This document shows, piece by piece, positions 1 through 9,453 of a DNA stretch of 64,000 bases. Position 1 is the stretch's first letter; the number at the start of each line of letters is the position of its first letter. This stretch comes from Longimicrobium sp. (GTDB lineage: Bacteria > Gemmatimonadota > Gemmatimonadetes > Longimicrobiales > Longimicrobiaceae), in assembly GCA_036389795.1 (NCBI GenBank), contig DASVWD010000115.1:1-64000 (forward strand), read 5' to 3'. A model generated the notes under the pieces. It made no database searches, was not told the DNA's origin, and saw nothing but the letters and a program-made list of their open reading frames with translations. The position numbers were made by a program, and so were the translations under genes.

Positions 1-100
1 TGAAAAGGTCTCACACAGAGGGCACAGAGAACACAGAGGAACAGCGGAGAGATTGAAGTTCTCTCCGTGTCCTCCGTGTCCTCTGTGTGATTCCAATCTG
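1..100. repeat. Intergenic inverted repeat of cacagagg / cctctgtg type
   Basis: The left end of the window holds purine-rich repeats of the word cacagagg (about 13-42), mirrored at 61-90 by pyrimidine-rich ctccgtgtcctc words, so the two halves can pair into a long imperfect hairpin. A related dyad lies at 19569-19612 between convergent genes. No gene is seen in 1-231. A terminator or small dispersed repeat is likely; only the sequence symmetry supports this. Confidence 0.45.
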
Positions 101-231
101 TTTCTCGCGAACCAGAACAATGCTCGGAAACGTGGTATCACCCGTGCTGGTGGCCAGTCATAACGGGAGGAGCCATGTCCGCCAATCGGCCCGTGGCCGA
201 TAGTTGACCGATGACCGATGTCACTACCGGC

Positions 232-525
232 TCAGTCGATCAGCCCCAACTCCACCGCCAGGTCCCTCCAGCCGGGATTCGCGCTTTCGATCAGCTCCAC
301 TTTCTTCTTGCGCAGCAATCCCTTCAACTGTGTTTCCCGCGCGATTGCGGTTCTCGGATTCTCCACCACCTCGAAGTAGACGAGCCGGTCGATGTCGTAC
401 TTCGCCGTGAAGCCAGGCAGAACCTCGTGCTTATGCTCATAGACGCGGCGCGCGAGGTCGCTCGTCACGCCGATGTAGAGCTTCCGGGACAGACTGGCGA
501 GGATGTAGACGTAGTATTGCTTCAT
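232..525 (-). CDS. GIY-YIG family endonuclease-like protein
   Basis: A 97-residue stand-alone GIY-YIG protein of the UhpB/UPF0213-like small class. The start MKQYYVYILAS gives the canonical layout: VYI at 6-8 and YIG at 17-19, a conserved Arg in LARRV, a His in YEHK, the metal-binding Glu in AIARETQLKG near residue 64, and the closing NPGW motif. A longer in-frame extension upstream has unrelated composition and was rejected. Such orphans are common near repeats and are thought to cut DNA, but their cellular role is unsettled. It stands alone, convergent with nothing, beside repetitive intergenic DNA on both sides. Confidence 0.85.
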   Translation of the reverse strand: MKQYYVYILASLSRKLYIGVTSDLARRVYEHKHEVLPGFTAKYDIDRLVYFEVVENPRTAIARETQLKGLLRKKKVELIESANPGWRDLAVELGLID

Positions 526-613
526 GGATTGGTGAGCACGAGGCTGTAGAGGTGCGGAAAGCGGGCGCGAAGAATCGCGGCTGCGGGTTTGCGCGCAATA
601 CCCGGCCACGCCT

Positions 614-691
614 GGAGGTGAGTAGATTCTTCGGTCGCCCCCCAACGATGGTGCAGATGCGGATTGGGCGCAGGGGCTCCCTCAGAATGAC
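614..691. repeat. Half copy of a ggatctactc/ctccctcag inverted-repeat element
   Basis: The segment starts ggtgagtagattcttcgg and ends gctccctcagaatgac. It matches, with a few changes, the right half of the long palindromic element at 43655-43851. It lies in the gene-free stretch 526-852, in which I see no other feature apart from the ribosome binding site just before 853. Confidence 0.55.
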
Positions 692-852
692 ATGTTGAGG
701 GTCGTGGGCGAGAAGAAACGATTCTGCTTGACGCGCGCTCTCCCGGTGGCGTATCCTGCGCGACGGCCGCCGTCCTCAATCGAGCCCGTCGGCCGCGGTT
801 CATGCGACGGATTCCCCGCACCCCATCACACATCCTACCGGGAGAAACAGCC

Positions 853-1296
853 ATGCCGACGAGAGAGAAGGGGCCCTGCAACCCCGCGTGCACGAACGTG
901 ATCCGGTTCATGACCGACCAGGAGGTGAACCCGAACGTGGGAATCAGCCTCCCCGGCTACGACGAGATCGACGGGTACCGGCACATCAACCTGTTCGTGC
1001 GCTTCAACCAGGAGAAGCCCGACGAGCCGCCCGTGGACCTGGGGGTGGTGTTCGCGTTCGACAAGCAGGGCACCATGGGCGCCCGCCGCTACGTGAACCT
1101 GGAGGAGAACGTCGCCGCGCCGCAGGCCACCAACTTCATCGAGGTGTCGGGGCGCGGCACCTGGCACGGCAGCCCGCACAACATCAGCACCTACGTGGCG
1201 CGCTTCCCCGTGATGGGCCCCTTCATCGAGGTCTTCGTCTACAACCGCGCGCCGGTCAAGCGGAAGGTGAGCGTCTGGGGTTACCTCGTCTCGTAA
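853..1296 (+). CDS. Conserved hypothetical protein, soluble
   Basis: 147 residues, starting MPTREKGPCNPACTNV. The ATG at 853 is chosen because a good purine-rich site (ggagaaac) lies just upstream; an in-frame ATG at 802 lacks one. There is no signal peptide or membrane segment. The protein is rich in beta-prone stretches (YRHINLFVRF, VDLGVVFAF, FIEVFVYNRAP) and ends in WGYLVS, suggesting a small beta-sandwich. No family is recognised. It appears monocistronic, with convergent gene 1400-1939 downstream. Confidence 0.7.
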   Translation: MPTREKGPCNPACTNVIRFMTDQEVNPNVGISLPGYDEIDGYRHINLFVRFNQEKPDEPPVDLGVVFAFDKQGTMGARRYVNLEENVAAPQATNFIEVSGRGTWHGSPHNISTYVARFPVMGPFIEVFVYNRAPVKRKVSVWGYLVS

Positions 1297-1399
1297 ACCC
1301 CGGTACGGGGTGCGGAGTACGAGGTACGGAACCACAAAGGTGCGGCCCGCATCGCAGCGGCGCCGCACCTTCGCGCATTCGCACCGGGCCGCGCGGGCG

Positions 1400-1939
1400 C
1401 TACATCTGGTGCTCGATGAGCCCGCAGGTGACCATCGGGCCGGGGCTACCGCCGGCCTGGTGGGCGGAGACGATGTGGCCGCCACCCATCAGCGCGTTCA
1501 TCCCCGGCTGGATCGTGGTGGTGCTGGAGCCGGTGCCGCTGGCGTCGGTGGTGACCGGCTCCAGCGGCGCCACGGGCGCACCCGGCGAGTCGCAGGTGCC
1601 GCTGTGCACGTGGGCCTGGTGGGTCCCCGCGCCCTGCGCCCCCCGCAGCGTGAGCACCACCTGCGCCTGACTCTCCTGCGCCGTGATCACCGCCTCGCCC
1701 GAGATGCCGGAGTTGTTCACCGGCCTCAGAGTGACGACGATCGTGTTCTGGCCGGCCGCGGCCGCGCCCGTGTCGGCCCCCATCGGCGCCGGCGCGACCA
1801 TCGCGCCCGTATCGGTCGGCATCGGCGCGACCGCCGCGGTCGTGTCGCCTTCCCCGCCCCTCTCATCCGCGTCGCCGCCGCCGCACGCCGCCAGCGCGAG
1901 CGGCAGCATCGCCAGTGACCACAGCCTGAGTGCCCTCAT
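1400..1939 (-). CDS. Lipoprotein with CHRD/SOD-like C-terminal half
   Basis: 179 residues. The N-terminus MRALRLWSLAMLPLALAACGGG is a lipoprotein signal with lipobox LAAC, so it is probably anchored in the outer membrane. A low-complexity linker rich in Ala, Pro and Asp follows (about 23-60). The C-terminal domain has THQAHVHSGTCDSPGAP and GGGHIVSAHQ, reminiscent of CHRD or Cu/Zn-SOD-like beta folds. The spaced His residues could bind a metal, but this is inference. The ATG at 1939 has an excellent gaggagg site. It lies 74 bases beyond the stop of the SDR gene on the same strand, with a cgcacttcgcac repeat in between. Confidence 0.75.
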   Translation of the reverse strand: MRALRLWSLAMLPLALAACGGGDADERGGEGDTTAAVAPMPTDTGAMVAPAPMGADTGAAAAGQNTIVVTLRPVNNSGISGEAVITAQESQAQVVLTLRGAQGAGTHQAHVHSGTCDSPGAPVAPLEPVTTDASGTGSSTTTIQPGMNALMGGGHIVSAHQAGGSPGPMVTCGLIEHQM

Positions 1940-2013
1940 CACGTCCTCCTCGTCGAAAGTGGTTCGGTCCCACATCGAGCCGAACGACGGCGTCCTGCCG
2001 CACTTCGCACTCG

Positions 2014-2742
2014 TCAGCTCCGCCCGTACACCGGCACCGCCGCCCCGTTGACCGCCGCGGATTCGGGGGAGGCGAGGAAGAGGATCACCCGCGCGATCTC
2101 CTCCGGCGGCGTCCAGGCGGAGTGGTCGGCCTTGGGCATCGAACGGCGGTTGGCGGGCGTGTCGATCGTCCCCGGCAGCACGGCGTTCGCGCGGACGTTC
2201 TGGTCGCGGTACTCCTCGGAGATCGTCTCGGCGAGGACGAGGAGGCCGGCCTTGGCGACGGCGTACGCGCCCATCCCCGCGCGGCCCACCCGCGCCGAGC
2301 GCGAGGAGACGAAGACCAGCGAGCCGCCGCCGCCCTCCAGCATCCGCGGGATCGAGGCGCGCGCCACCAGGTAGGCGGACTTGAGGTTCAGGTCCATCAT
2401 CCGCTCCCAGAGCTCCACGTCGGTCTCGGCCACCTTCGCCCCGCCCGCCCAGCCGCCCATCAGGTGCACCGCGGCGTCCAGCCGGCCGCCCCACTCCGCC
2501 GTCTGCCGGATGGCGGCCTCGGCGCCGCGCCAGGTGGTGAGGTCCAGCAGGAACTCCGTCACCCGCCCCGGGAACTCCGCCTTGAGCGCGTCGAGCGCGT
2601 CCTTCGCGTCGGTGTGGTGCAGCGCCACCGCGATCCGCCACCCCGCCTCCAGCAAGGCGCGGGAGACGGCGCGCCCCAGGTTCCCCGCCCCGCCGGAGAC
2701 GAAGGCGACCGGCCCCCCGGCCGCCGCGCGCTCATTCGCCAT
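2014..2742 (-). CDS. Short-chain dehydrogenase/reductase (SDR)
   Basis: 242 residues, the usual length for a classical SDR. The cofactor motif SGGAGNLG stands near residue 16 in place of TGxxxGxG. The NxxG equivalent is HLMGG, the catalytic Ser lies in VFVSSRSA, and the Tyr-Lys pair is YAVAK. After the catalytic loop come LPGTIDTP and the C-terminal substrate lid. Substrate is unknown. The start overlaps the last 11 bases of malQ, so it is translationally coupled and last in the glucan operon. Whether it works on a sugar derivative is only a guess from position. Confidence 0.88.
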   Translation of the reverse strand: MANERAAAGGPVAFVSGGAGNLGRAVSRALLEAGWRIAVALHHTDAKDALDALKAEFPGRVTEFLLDLTTWRGAEAAIRQTAEWGGRLDAAVHLMGGWAGGAKVAETDVELWERMMDLNLKSAYLVARASIPRMLEGGGGSLVFVSSRSARVGRAGMGAYAVAKAGLLVLAETISEEYRDQNVRANAVLPGTIDTPANRRSMPKADHSAWTPPEEIARVILFLASPESAAVNGAAVPVYGRS

Positions 2743-4246
2743 GGAGCCGTCCGCTGCTTCGGGTGAGCTCGCGCAGGCGCGCCGCCAGCCCGGGCGTCAG
2801 GTCGCCCTCGCGGAAGCGCCACTCCCAGTTCCCCTCCCCCGTCCCCGGCGTGTTCATCCGCGCCTCGCTCCCCAGCCCCAGCACGTCCTGGAGCGGGACG
2901 ACCGCCAGGTCGGCCTTCGACCTCATCACCACCTCGATCATCCCCCAGTGGATCTCCCCCGCCGGCGCGCCGGTCAGCTCGCGCAGGCCGGCCTTCTCCT
3001 CGCGCGTGGCGCCCCGGAACCAGCCGGCGGCCGTGTCGTTGTCGTGCGTCCCCGTGTAGGCCACGGTGGCCGCCGGGTAGTTCGCGGGAAGGTGCGGGTT
3101 CTCCGGGTCGTCTCCCCCGAAGGCGAACTGGAGGACGCGCATCCCCGGCAGCCCCAGCTCCTCGCGCAGCGTGTCGACCTCGGGGGTGATGATCCCCAGG
3201 TCTTCCGCGATCAGCGGCAGCGGGCCCAGCTCGCGCTCCAGCGCCCGGAAGAGGCGGTGCCCCGGCCCCGGCACCCAGCGGCCGGTGACGGCCGTCTCCT
3301 CCTCGGCCGGGATCTCCCAGTACGCCTCGAAGCCGCGGAAGTGGTCGATGCGCGCCACGTCCACCAGCTCCAGCGTGCGGCGGAAGCGCTCCACCCACCA
3401 GCGGTAGCCGTCCCGCTCCAGCACGTCCCAGCGGTAGAGCGGGTTCCCCCAGCGCTGCCCCGTGGCGCTGAAGTAGTCGGGCGGCACGCCGGAGACCACG
3501 GTGGGCCGCCCCTTCGCGTCCAGCTCGAACAGCTCCGGGTGCGCCCACACGTCGGCGCTGTCGTGGGCCACGAAGATCGGCACGTCGCCGATGACCTTCA
3601 CCCCGCGCTCGTTGGCGTAGCGCCGGAGCGCCCCCCACTGCCGGTCGAAGAGGAACTGCCCGAAGGCGTGCCGCTCCACCTCGTCGGCCAGCTTCGACGC
3701 CGCGCGGGTGAGCGCGTCGCCCTCGCGGCGGCGGAGCTTCGCGGGCCAGTCGAGCCACGAGCCGCCCCCGTGCTCGTCGCGCAGCGCGCGGAAGAGCGCC
3801 CAGTCGTCCAGCCACTCCCGGTGCCGCTCGCGGTACGCGGCGAACGCGTGGCCGAGCGCCGGCGCCCACCCCGCGCGGAACGCCCCGTGCGCGCGGCGCA
3901 GCAGCCGGTCCTTCCAGCGCGCCACCTCGCGGAACCGCACGCAGTCGCCCGGCAGCCCCTCGGGGCAGGCGACCTCGTCCTCCTCCAGCAGCCCGTCGTC
4001 CACCAGCAGGCGGGGCGAGAGGAGCGAGACGTTCCCCGCGAACGCCGAGAGCGCGTTGTACGGCGAGCCCCCCTCGTTCGTCGCGACGAGGGGGAGCACC
4101 TGCCAGTACGCCTGGCCCGCCTCGGCCAGCCAGTCCACGAAGCGGTGCGCCGCCGGGCCCAGGTCGCCCACCCCGTCGCCGGGGAGCGAGGTGGGGTGCA
4201 GGAGGATGCCGCCCGCCCGTCGCCCGACGACGCCCGCGTCACTCAT
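2732..4246 (-). CDS. malQ: 4-alpha-glucanotransferase (amylomaltase, GH77)
   Basis: 504 residues, standard for bacterial MalQ. It transfers alpha-1,4-glucan segments between malto-oligosaccharides, releasing glucose. GH77 landmarks are all visible: HPTSLPG near the N-terminus, SPYNALSAFAGN, the nucleophile Asp in RIDHFRGFEAYWE, the acid/base Glu in LIAEDLGIITPEVD, and the transition-state Asp in TGTHDNDT. It is cytoplasmic, with no signal peptide. It overlaps the end of the upstream GH13 gene by 8 bases and the downstream SDR by 11, so the three are one translational unit. Confidence 0.95.
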   Translation of the reverse strand: MSDAGVVGRRAGGILLHPTSLPGDGVGDLGPAAHRFVDWLAEAGQAYWQVLPLVATNEGGSPYNALSAFAGNVSLLSPRLLVDDGLLEEDEVACPEGLPGDCVRFREVARWKDRLLRRAHGAFRAGWAPALGHAFAAYRERHREWLDDWALFRALRDEHGGGSWLDWPAKLRRREGDALTRAASKLADEVERHAFGQFLFDRQWGALRRYANERGVKVIGDVPIFVAHDSADVWAHPELFELDAKGRPTVVSGVPPDYFSATGQRWGNPLYRWDVLERDGYRWWVERFRRTLELVDVARIDHFRGFEAYWEIPAEEETAVTGRWVPGPGHRLFRALERELGPLPLIAEDLGIITPEVDTLREELGLPGMRVLQFAFGGDDPENPHLPANYPAATVAYTGTHDNDTAAGWFRGATREEKAGLRELTGAPAGEIHWGMIEVVMRSKADLAVVPLQDVLGLGSEARMNTPGTGEGNWEWRFREGDLTPGLAARLRELTRSSGRLHGE

Positions 4247-5609
4247 GGATCACCGGCGGCGGCGCGGCGGCGGTCGGCACCGGCGGCGGGGGCGCGTCGC
4301 CGCTCAGCTCGGGGAGGACGTACGCCACCTCCGCGCGGCCGAGGGCGACCACGGGGCGCACCGGCTCGCCCATCTGCGGCGCACGGTCGATGCAGACGCG
4401 GAAGAGGCGGTACCCGGCGTGCGAGAGCGCCTCGGGCGCCAGCTCGTCGAGGCGCACCTCGCGCGGCTCGGCCCACACCTTGTTCACCAGCACCCACCCC
4501 CTGGCCGCCGCGGGCGCGTCCGAGGCCCGCCGCTCCAGCACCAGCGTGTCCTGGTGGATGCCGCCCGGCGCGCGGAGCACCCCCTCGCCGTGCAGCACGG
4601 GGTGGTCGCGCTTCAGGTGGTTGACGCGGGCGACGAAGTTGCGCAGGTCCATCCAGCGCCGCTCCCAGTGCGTGGGCATGGTGCGCACCACGTCCATGCG
4701 CGTGCGGAAGCCGAACTCGTAGCCCACCGGCATCATCACCCCGGCCGAGAACGCCGCCGCGAAGGCGTAGCGCTGGCGCTGCACCGCCTCGTCGCCGCCC
4801 GTCTCCGCCGCCAGCCGCTCGGTGTCGTGCGACTCGGGGAAGGAGACCGAGGGCGCCGCGTGCCGGAAGGCCTCGTGCTGCTCCAGCGCCCACGGCTCGC
4901 TGAAGTTCCACCACTTCGACGAGTTGAAGAAGAAGTCGAACCCCGCCCCCGCCAGCGCCGCCACGTCCTCCACCGGCGCGCCCAGCGTCTCCGCGAAGAA
5001 GACGGTGTCGGGGGCCGCGCGCTTCGCCTCGTCGATCAGGAAGCGCCAGAGCGCGGCCGGCACCTTGTACGCCGCGTCGCAGCGGAAGCCCTGGAAGCCC
5101 AGCTCCAGCGCTTCCCGGACGAGCGAAGCCCAGTAGCGCCACTGCTCCTCGCGCCCGTGCGCGGGCTGGTTGTCGACGTCGGCCAGGTCGCCCCAGACGG
5201 TCACCTTCGACGGGTCGTCGGGGTCCACCACGGAGGGACTGCGCACCTGCCCGTCGCCCTCCCAGCGGAACCACTCGGGGTGCTCGCGGATCAGCGGCGC
5301 GTCCTTCGAGGTGTGGTTCACCACCAGGTCCATCATGGGCCGGAGTCCCAGGGCGCGAATCTCGGAGAGCGCCCGGCGGAGCGGCTCCAGGCTCGCGGGG
5401 TCGGCGCCGGGAGGGACGAAGAGCGGGTTGAGGCGCCGCGGGTCCTTGATGGCGTACAGGCTCCCCGAGAAGCCGGGGAACTGCCAGGGGTTCAGGTACA
5501 GCCAGTCGAACCCCATCTCGCGCGCCCGCGCCGCGTGCTCGGCCCAGCGCGTGGTGGGCCCCACCAGGCGCGGGAACAGGTTGTAGACGACCGGAGTCAA
5601 CTTCCCCAT
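4239..5609 (-). CDS. GH13 alpha-amylase family protein
   Basis: 456 residues with a GH13 (beta/alpha)8 barrel. Region I is DLVVNHT (94-100), the nucleophile Asp178 sits in GFRCDAAY, the acid/base Glu207 in FFAETLG, and Asp262 in FPESHDTER. Aromatic residues follow the nucleophile region, and the phrase ALWRFLIDEAKR resembles GlgE/maltosyl-type enzymes more than secreted amylases. There is no signal peptide, so it acts inside the cell. The C-terminus ends in a Pro/Ala-rich tail. Context (TreS-maltokinase upstream, MalQ downstream) suggests glucan or maltose-1-phosphate handling. The exact specificity cannot be read from sequence. Confidence 0.85.
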   Translation of the reverse strand: MGKLTPVVYNLFPRLVGPTTRWAEHAARAREMGFDWLYLNPWQFPGFSGSLYAIKDPRRLNPLFVPPGADPASLEPLRRALSEIRALGLRPMMDLVVNHTSKDAPLIREHPEWFRWEGDGQVRSPSVVDPDDPSKVTVWGDLADVDNQPAHGREEQWRYWASLVREALELGFQGFRCDAAYKVPAALWRFLIDEAKRAAPDTVFFAETLGAPVEDVAALAGAGFDFFFNSSKWWNFSEPWALEQHEAFRHAAPSVSFPESHDTERLAAETGGDEAVQRQRYAFAAAFSAGVMMPVGYEFGFRTRMDVVRTMPTHWERRWMDLRNFVARVNHLKRDHPVLHGEGVLRAPGGIHQDTLVLERRASDAPAAARGWVLVNKVWAEPREVRLDELAPEALSHAGYRLFRVCIDRAPQMGEPVRPVVALGRAEVAYVLPELSGDAPPPPVPTAAAPPPVIHE

Positions 5610-5625
5610 CCGCTGCAGGTCAAAA

Positions 5626-5847
5626 GATCCCCGAACGACGACCGGGGATCATCTCGTTCGGAACCTTGCCCCCGATTGCCGCGATTCCCCCGATTGAAAT
5701 CGGGGCTACAACAGCACGAAGTCCGCCTTCGCGGACTGCACCCCCACCTTCGATGCCTGACGCAACCACCCGTGCGGTGCGGGCAGCGGGCGAGGCGTGC
5801 CTCGCCCCTACGCTCACGCACTTCGCACTTCGCACTTCGCACTCACG
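5626..5847. repeat. Intergenic hairpins and dispersed repeat fragments in the glucan operon
   Basis: Between the treS stop and the GH13 gene lie several small elements. There is a dyad gatccccg/cggggatc (5626-5650) and a small hairpin around cccgattgaaatcgggg. At 5786-5811 is the end of the 103-bp TIR element family (gaggcgtgcctcgcccctac). At 5817-5847 are tandem cgcacttcgcacttcgcactt words directly after the treS stop. The dyads may weaken or stop read-through within the operon. Confidence 0.5.
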
Positions 5848-8800
5848 CCGTCCCGCACTTCCTCACCCCCCGCAGCGGGATCGACAGCCACTCGGGGCGG
5901 TTGTTCATCTCGTAGTTGAGCTCGTAGAGCGCCTTGTCGAGCTCGTAGGCGCGCAGCGCCCGCGCCAGCACCTGCGGATCGCGCGGGAAGAAGGGCTCGC
6001 CCGCCGCGGCCGCCGCATAGCCGGCCAGGAACGCCTCGCGCGCGGCCGCCTCCCACGCCATCCCCCACGGCTCCAGCACCGCGTGCTCGCCGCGCTTGCT
6101 CTCCTCGCCGCGGTCGCGCAGCGCCGCGTGCCAGGCGTAGTTGAACGAGCGCAGCATCCCCGCCACGTCGCGCAGCGGCGACACCTTGGCGCGGCGCTCC
6201 TCCAGCGGGCGCTGCGGCTCGCCCTCGAAGTCGATCACCACCCACTCGCCCGCCAGCTCGCTCCCCTCCGAGGCCAGCAGCACCTGCCCCAGGTGGTAGT
6301 CGCCGTGGGCGCGCGACTTCACCACCGCCGCGTCGCGTAAGCACCGCACCTCTTCCAGGCACGAGCGGAAGTGCGCCTCGTCGCGCACCACCGCCGCGAT
6401 CTCGTTGCGCAGCGTCGCGGGGAAGGAGCCGGGGATCGTCTCCAGGCGCTTGTCCAGCTCGCCCAGCACGATGGAGGCCTGGCGCTGCATCCCCTCCAGC
6501 CAGCGCGCCACGTCGTCCTCGGTCACCACCTCGGGCTCGAAGTCCTCGTCCTCGCCCGCGTCGGAGGCGAGCGCCGCGTGCAGCCGCCCCGTCACCTCGC
6601 CCAGCCGGAAGAGCTCCTCCAGGAAGCCGCCGGCCAGCTCGCGCACCCGCGCCGTCCGCGTCTCCTCGTCGACCTCCTCCGCCCCGGCCACCGCGGCGAA
6701 GAACTCGCGCAGATGCGCCTGGGCCAGCTGCCACCCGTCGCCGCGGTTGGGGACGAAGCGCGAGAGAGCCGCCACCGAGGCCACCGTGCCCTCGTCGGCC
6801 ACGTACTCCAGCCACCCCGCCAGCGCCGGGAAGTTGCGGAAGTCGGTGCGCGTGGTGAGGAAGCGCGTGACCTCGAGGTCCGGGTTGGTCCCCGGCTCCA
6901 CCTTGCGGAACACCTTGAGGATCAGCGAGTCGCCGTACAGGATCGAGGTGTTGCTCTGCTCGGCCGAGCCCACCCGCACCGGCGTGCGCGAGCCGGGGAC
7001 CTGCTGCAGGACGCCGGTGTTGCGGGCGCGCACCACGCCGGCGCGCGTGGGCACCTCGCCCTGGCGCTCGATGGCCTCCAGCAGCCGCGCGCCGAAGTGC
7101 TCGTAGCGGAACGCCTCGTGGACCCTCAGCTCCCCCTCGGGCGAGGCCACCAGGCACACCGGGTCCGAGGGGTCGCGGTCGGTCTCGCGCGAGCGCACCA
7201 GGAGCGGGAGGAGGTACGTCTCCGGGTCGCCCGCGTCGTAGGCGACGCGCACCAGCGTCAGCAGGTCGCGGTCGTACCCCGCCTCGGAGACCACCGCCAC
7301 GTCGGCCAGCTCCACCGAGACCATCGCCCGCGCCTTGCCGCGGAACCAGCGCTGCGCGCGGATCCACTCGTGCGGGATGGTGCCCACCACGTGCTCCACG
7401 CTCCCGCTCTCCACCAGCGCCAGCGGCGCGTCCGACGGCGCGTCGCCCCACTCCCTCGCGACGGTGACGGTGGACGGCCCCTGCCCCGCCCTGCGCAGGC
7501 CGAACCAGAAGAAGCCGTACGGCGCCAGCGTGAGCGCGTACGGCGTCTCGTCCACGGGGAGGAATTCGGTGCCGCCCAGCAGCTCCACCGGGTGCGAGCC
7601 GGAGAAGCGGGAGAGGTCGAGCCGCACCGCCTGCGCGGCGCCGGACAGGTTGTGCACGCAGAGGATGACGTCGCCCTCGTGCTCGCGCAGGTACGCCAGC
7701 ACGTGCTGGTTCTCGGGCTCCAGGAAGGTGATGCTGCCCCGGCCGAAGGCGTGGTGCTGCTTGCGCACCTGGATGAGGCGCTTCATCCAGTTGAGCAGGC
7801 TGAACGGCGTGTTCTGCTGCGCCTCGACGTTGATGGCCTGGTAGCCGTAGACGGAGTCGACGATGAGCGGCAGGTAGAGGCGGGCCGTCTCGGCGCGGCT
7901 GAAGCCGGCGTTGCGGTCGGGCGACCACTGCATGGGGGTGCGCACGCCGTCGCGGTCGCCCAGCCAGATGTTGTCGCCCATCCCCAGCTCGTCGCCGTAG
8001 TACACGATCGGCGAGCCGGGCATGGTGAAGAGGATGGAGTTGAGCAGCTCGATCTTGCGCCGGTCGTTCTCCATGAGCGGCGCGAGCCTGCGGCGGATCC
8101 CCAGGTTCAGGCGCATCCGCGGGTCCTTGGCGTACTCCGAGTACATGTAGTCGCGCTCCTCGTCGGTCACCATCTCCAGGGTGAGCTCGTCGTGGTTGCG
8201 CAGGAACATGCACCACTGGCACTCGGGCGGGATCTCGGGGGTGCGCTGGATGATCTCCGTGATCGGCTTGCGGATCCCCTGGCGCACGGCCATGAAGATC
8301 CGGGGCATCACGGGGAAGTGGAACGCCATGTGGAACTCGTCGCCGTCGCCGAAGTAGGGGCGCACGTCGTCGGGCCACTGGTTGGCCTCTGCCAGCAGGA
8401 TGCGCCCCGGGTACTTCGTCTCCAGGCGCTTCCTGAGCCGCTTGAGGATCACGTGCGTCTCGGGGAGGTTCTCGCAGTTGGTCCCCTCGCGCTCGATGAG
8501 GTACGGCACCGCGTCGGCGCGGAAGCCGTCGAGGCCGCGCTCCAGCCAGAACTCCATCACCCGGCTCATCTCCTCCTCGACCACCGGGTTGTCCCAGTTG
8601 AGGTCCGGCTGGTGGCTGAAGAAGCGGTGCCAGAAGTACTGCCCGGCCACGGGGTCGTAGGTCCAGTTGCTGGGCTCGGTGTCGATGAAGATGATGCGCG
8701 CCTCTTTGTACAGCTCCGGGTCGTCGGTCCAGACGTAGAAGTCGCGCTCGGGCGAGCCTTTGGGCGCGCGGCGGGCGCGCTGGAACCAGGGGTGCTGGTC

Positions 8801-9127
8801 GGAGGTGTGGTTCAGCACCAGGTCGGCGATCACCTTCAGCCCCCGCCGGTGCGCCTCGGCGATGAAGCGGTCGAAGTCCTCGAGCGTGCCGTAGTTGGGG
8901 TGGACGCTGTAGTAGTCGGCGATGTCGTAGCCGTCGTCGCGCAGGGGGCTGGGGTAGCAGGGGAGGAGCCAGATGCAGTCCACCCCCAGCTCCTGCACGT
9001 AGTCGAGCCGCTGCATCAGCCCGCCGAAGTCGCCGATGCCGTCGGCGTTGGAGTCCTGGAAGGCCTTGGGGTGCAGCTCGTAGAAGACGGCGTCCTTGTA
9101 CCAGAGGGGGTCGTCGTGGGTGCTCAA
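5843..9127 (-). CDS. treS: Trehalose synthase (maltose alpha-D-glucosyltransferase) fused to maltokinase
   Basis: 1094 residues. The N-terminal ~550 residues are a GH13 TreS domain that interconverts maltose and trehalose: [14 protein letters not shown], nucleophile in [10 protein letters not shown], Glu in LLAEANQWP, Asp in FLRNHDEL. The C-terminal ~500 residues are an aminoglycoside-phosphotransferase-like maltokinase making maltose-1-phosphate: [11 protein letters not shown], catalytic [29 protein letters not shown]. The fusion is known in several phyla. No ATG fits. The chosen TTG (9125-9127) has gaggag eight bases upstream and gives [17 protein letters not shown], where homologues begin. 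First gene of the minus-strand glucan operon. Confidence 0.93.
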   Translation of the reverse strand: MSTHDDPLWYKDAVFYELHPKAFQDSNADGIGDFGGLMQRLDYVQELGVDCIWLLPCYPSPLRDDGYDIADYYSVHPNYGTLEDFDRFIAEAHRRGLKVIADLVLNHTSDQHPWFQRARRAPKGSPERDFYVWTDDPELYKEARIIFIDTEPSNWTYDPVAGQYFWHRFFSHQPDLNWDNPVVEEEMSRVMEFWLERGLDGFRADAVPYLIEREGTNCENLPETHVILKRLRKRLETKYPGRILLAEANQWPDDVRPYFGDGDEFHMAFHFPVMPRIFMAVRQGIRKPITEIIQRTPEIPPECQWCMFLRNHDELTLEMVTDEERDYMYSEYAKDPRMRLNLGIRRRLAPLMENDRRKIELLNSILFTMPGSPIVYYGDELGMGDNIWLGDRDGVRTPMQWSPDRNAGFSRAETARLYLPLIVDSVYGYQAINVEAQQNTPFSLLNWMKRLIQVRKQHHAFGRGSITFLEPENQHVLAYLREHEGDVILCVHNLSGAAQAVRLDLSRFSGSHPVELLGGTEFLPVDETPYALTLAPYGFFWFGLRRAGQGPSTVTVAREWGDAPSDAPLALVESGSVEHVVGTIPHEWIRAQRWFRGKARAMVSVELADVAVVSEAGYDRDLLTLVRVAYDAGDPETYLLPLLVRSRETDRDPSDPVCLVASPEGELRVHEAFRYEHFGARLLEAIERQGEVPTRAGVVRARNTGVLQQVPGSRTPVRVGSAEQSNTSILYGDSLILKVFRKVEPGTNPDLEVTRFLTTRTDFRNFPALAGWLEYVADEGTVASVAALSRFVPNRGDGWQLAQAHLREFFAAVAGAEEVDEETRTARVRELAGGFLEELFRLGEVTGRLHAALASDAGEDEDFEPEVVTEDDVARWLEGMQRQASIVLGELDKRLETIPGSFPATLRNEIAAVVRDEAHFRSCLEEVRCLRDAAVVKSRAHGDYHLGQVLLASEGSELAGEWVVIDFEGEPQRPLEERRAKVSPLRDVAGMLRSFNYAWHAALRDRGEESKRGEHAVLEPWGMAWEAAAREAFLAGYAAAAAGEPFFPRDPQVLARALRAYELDKALYELNYEMNNRPEWLSIPLRGVRKCGTA

Positions 9128-9262
9128 GCGCGGGGCTCCTCTCGGGTCCGTTCCGGGTCCGAAACGCGAACCGGCGCAGCGAGCGCCGGCCTTGGCAGCG
9201 GGACAGGATAGCGCGCGCGGGGCGCTGCAGGAAGCGTTCCCGGTGGCAGGCAACACGCACAC

Positions 9263-9291
9263 TTGGAGGCTTTGCGCCCCGCCTGTATAGT
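9263..9291 (+). promoter_or_regulatory. Candidate sigma-70 promoter for the lysozyme-like gene
   Basis: A -35 ttggag at 9263-9268 and a -10 tatagt at 9286-9291 are separated by exactly 17 bases and point at the gene starting at 9454. The region 9128-9453 otherwise holds no gene; the divergent treS start lies on its left. Confidence 0.5.
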
Positions 9292-9453
9292 GTCCGGTGA
9301 GAGGTGGGAGCAGCCCCTCCCCCTTACGGGCGGAGCACGGCTTCACCAGCGGATCGAAAGGTGTTCAGACCGTCGGGCGCGGAAAACGGGTTGAATGAGC
9401 CATCTATCATCGTCCCTCACGTCGACGCCACCAGAACACCCTTCGGAGCAGCC

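Noticed and set aside
2381-4624. A 747-codon open frame on the plus strand across malQ, and similar very long frames opposite treS, carB and other genes
   Set aside because: These are antisense shadows of high-GC genes; they show Arg/Pro/Ala-rich text with no motifs, while the opposite strand has complete enzyme signatures.
9304-9453. Longer start for the lysozyme-like gene giving 50 extra residues
   Set aside because: The extension lies over the promoter region, has no ribosome site and unlike composition; ATG 9454 fits better.
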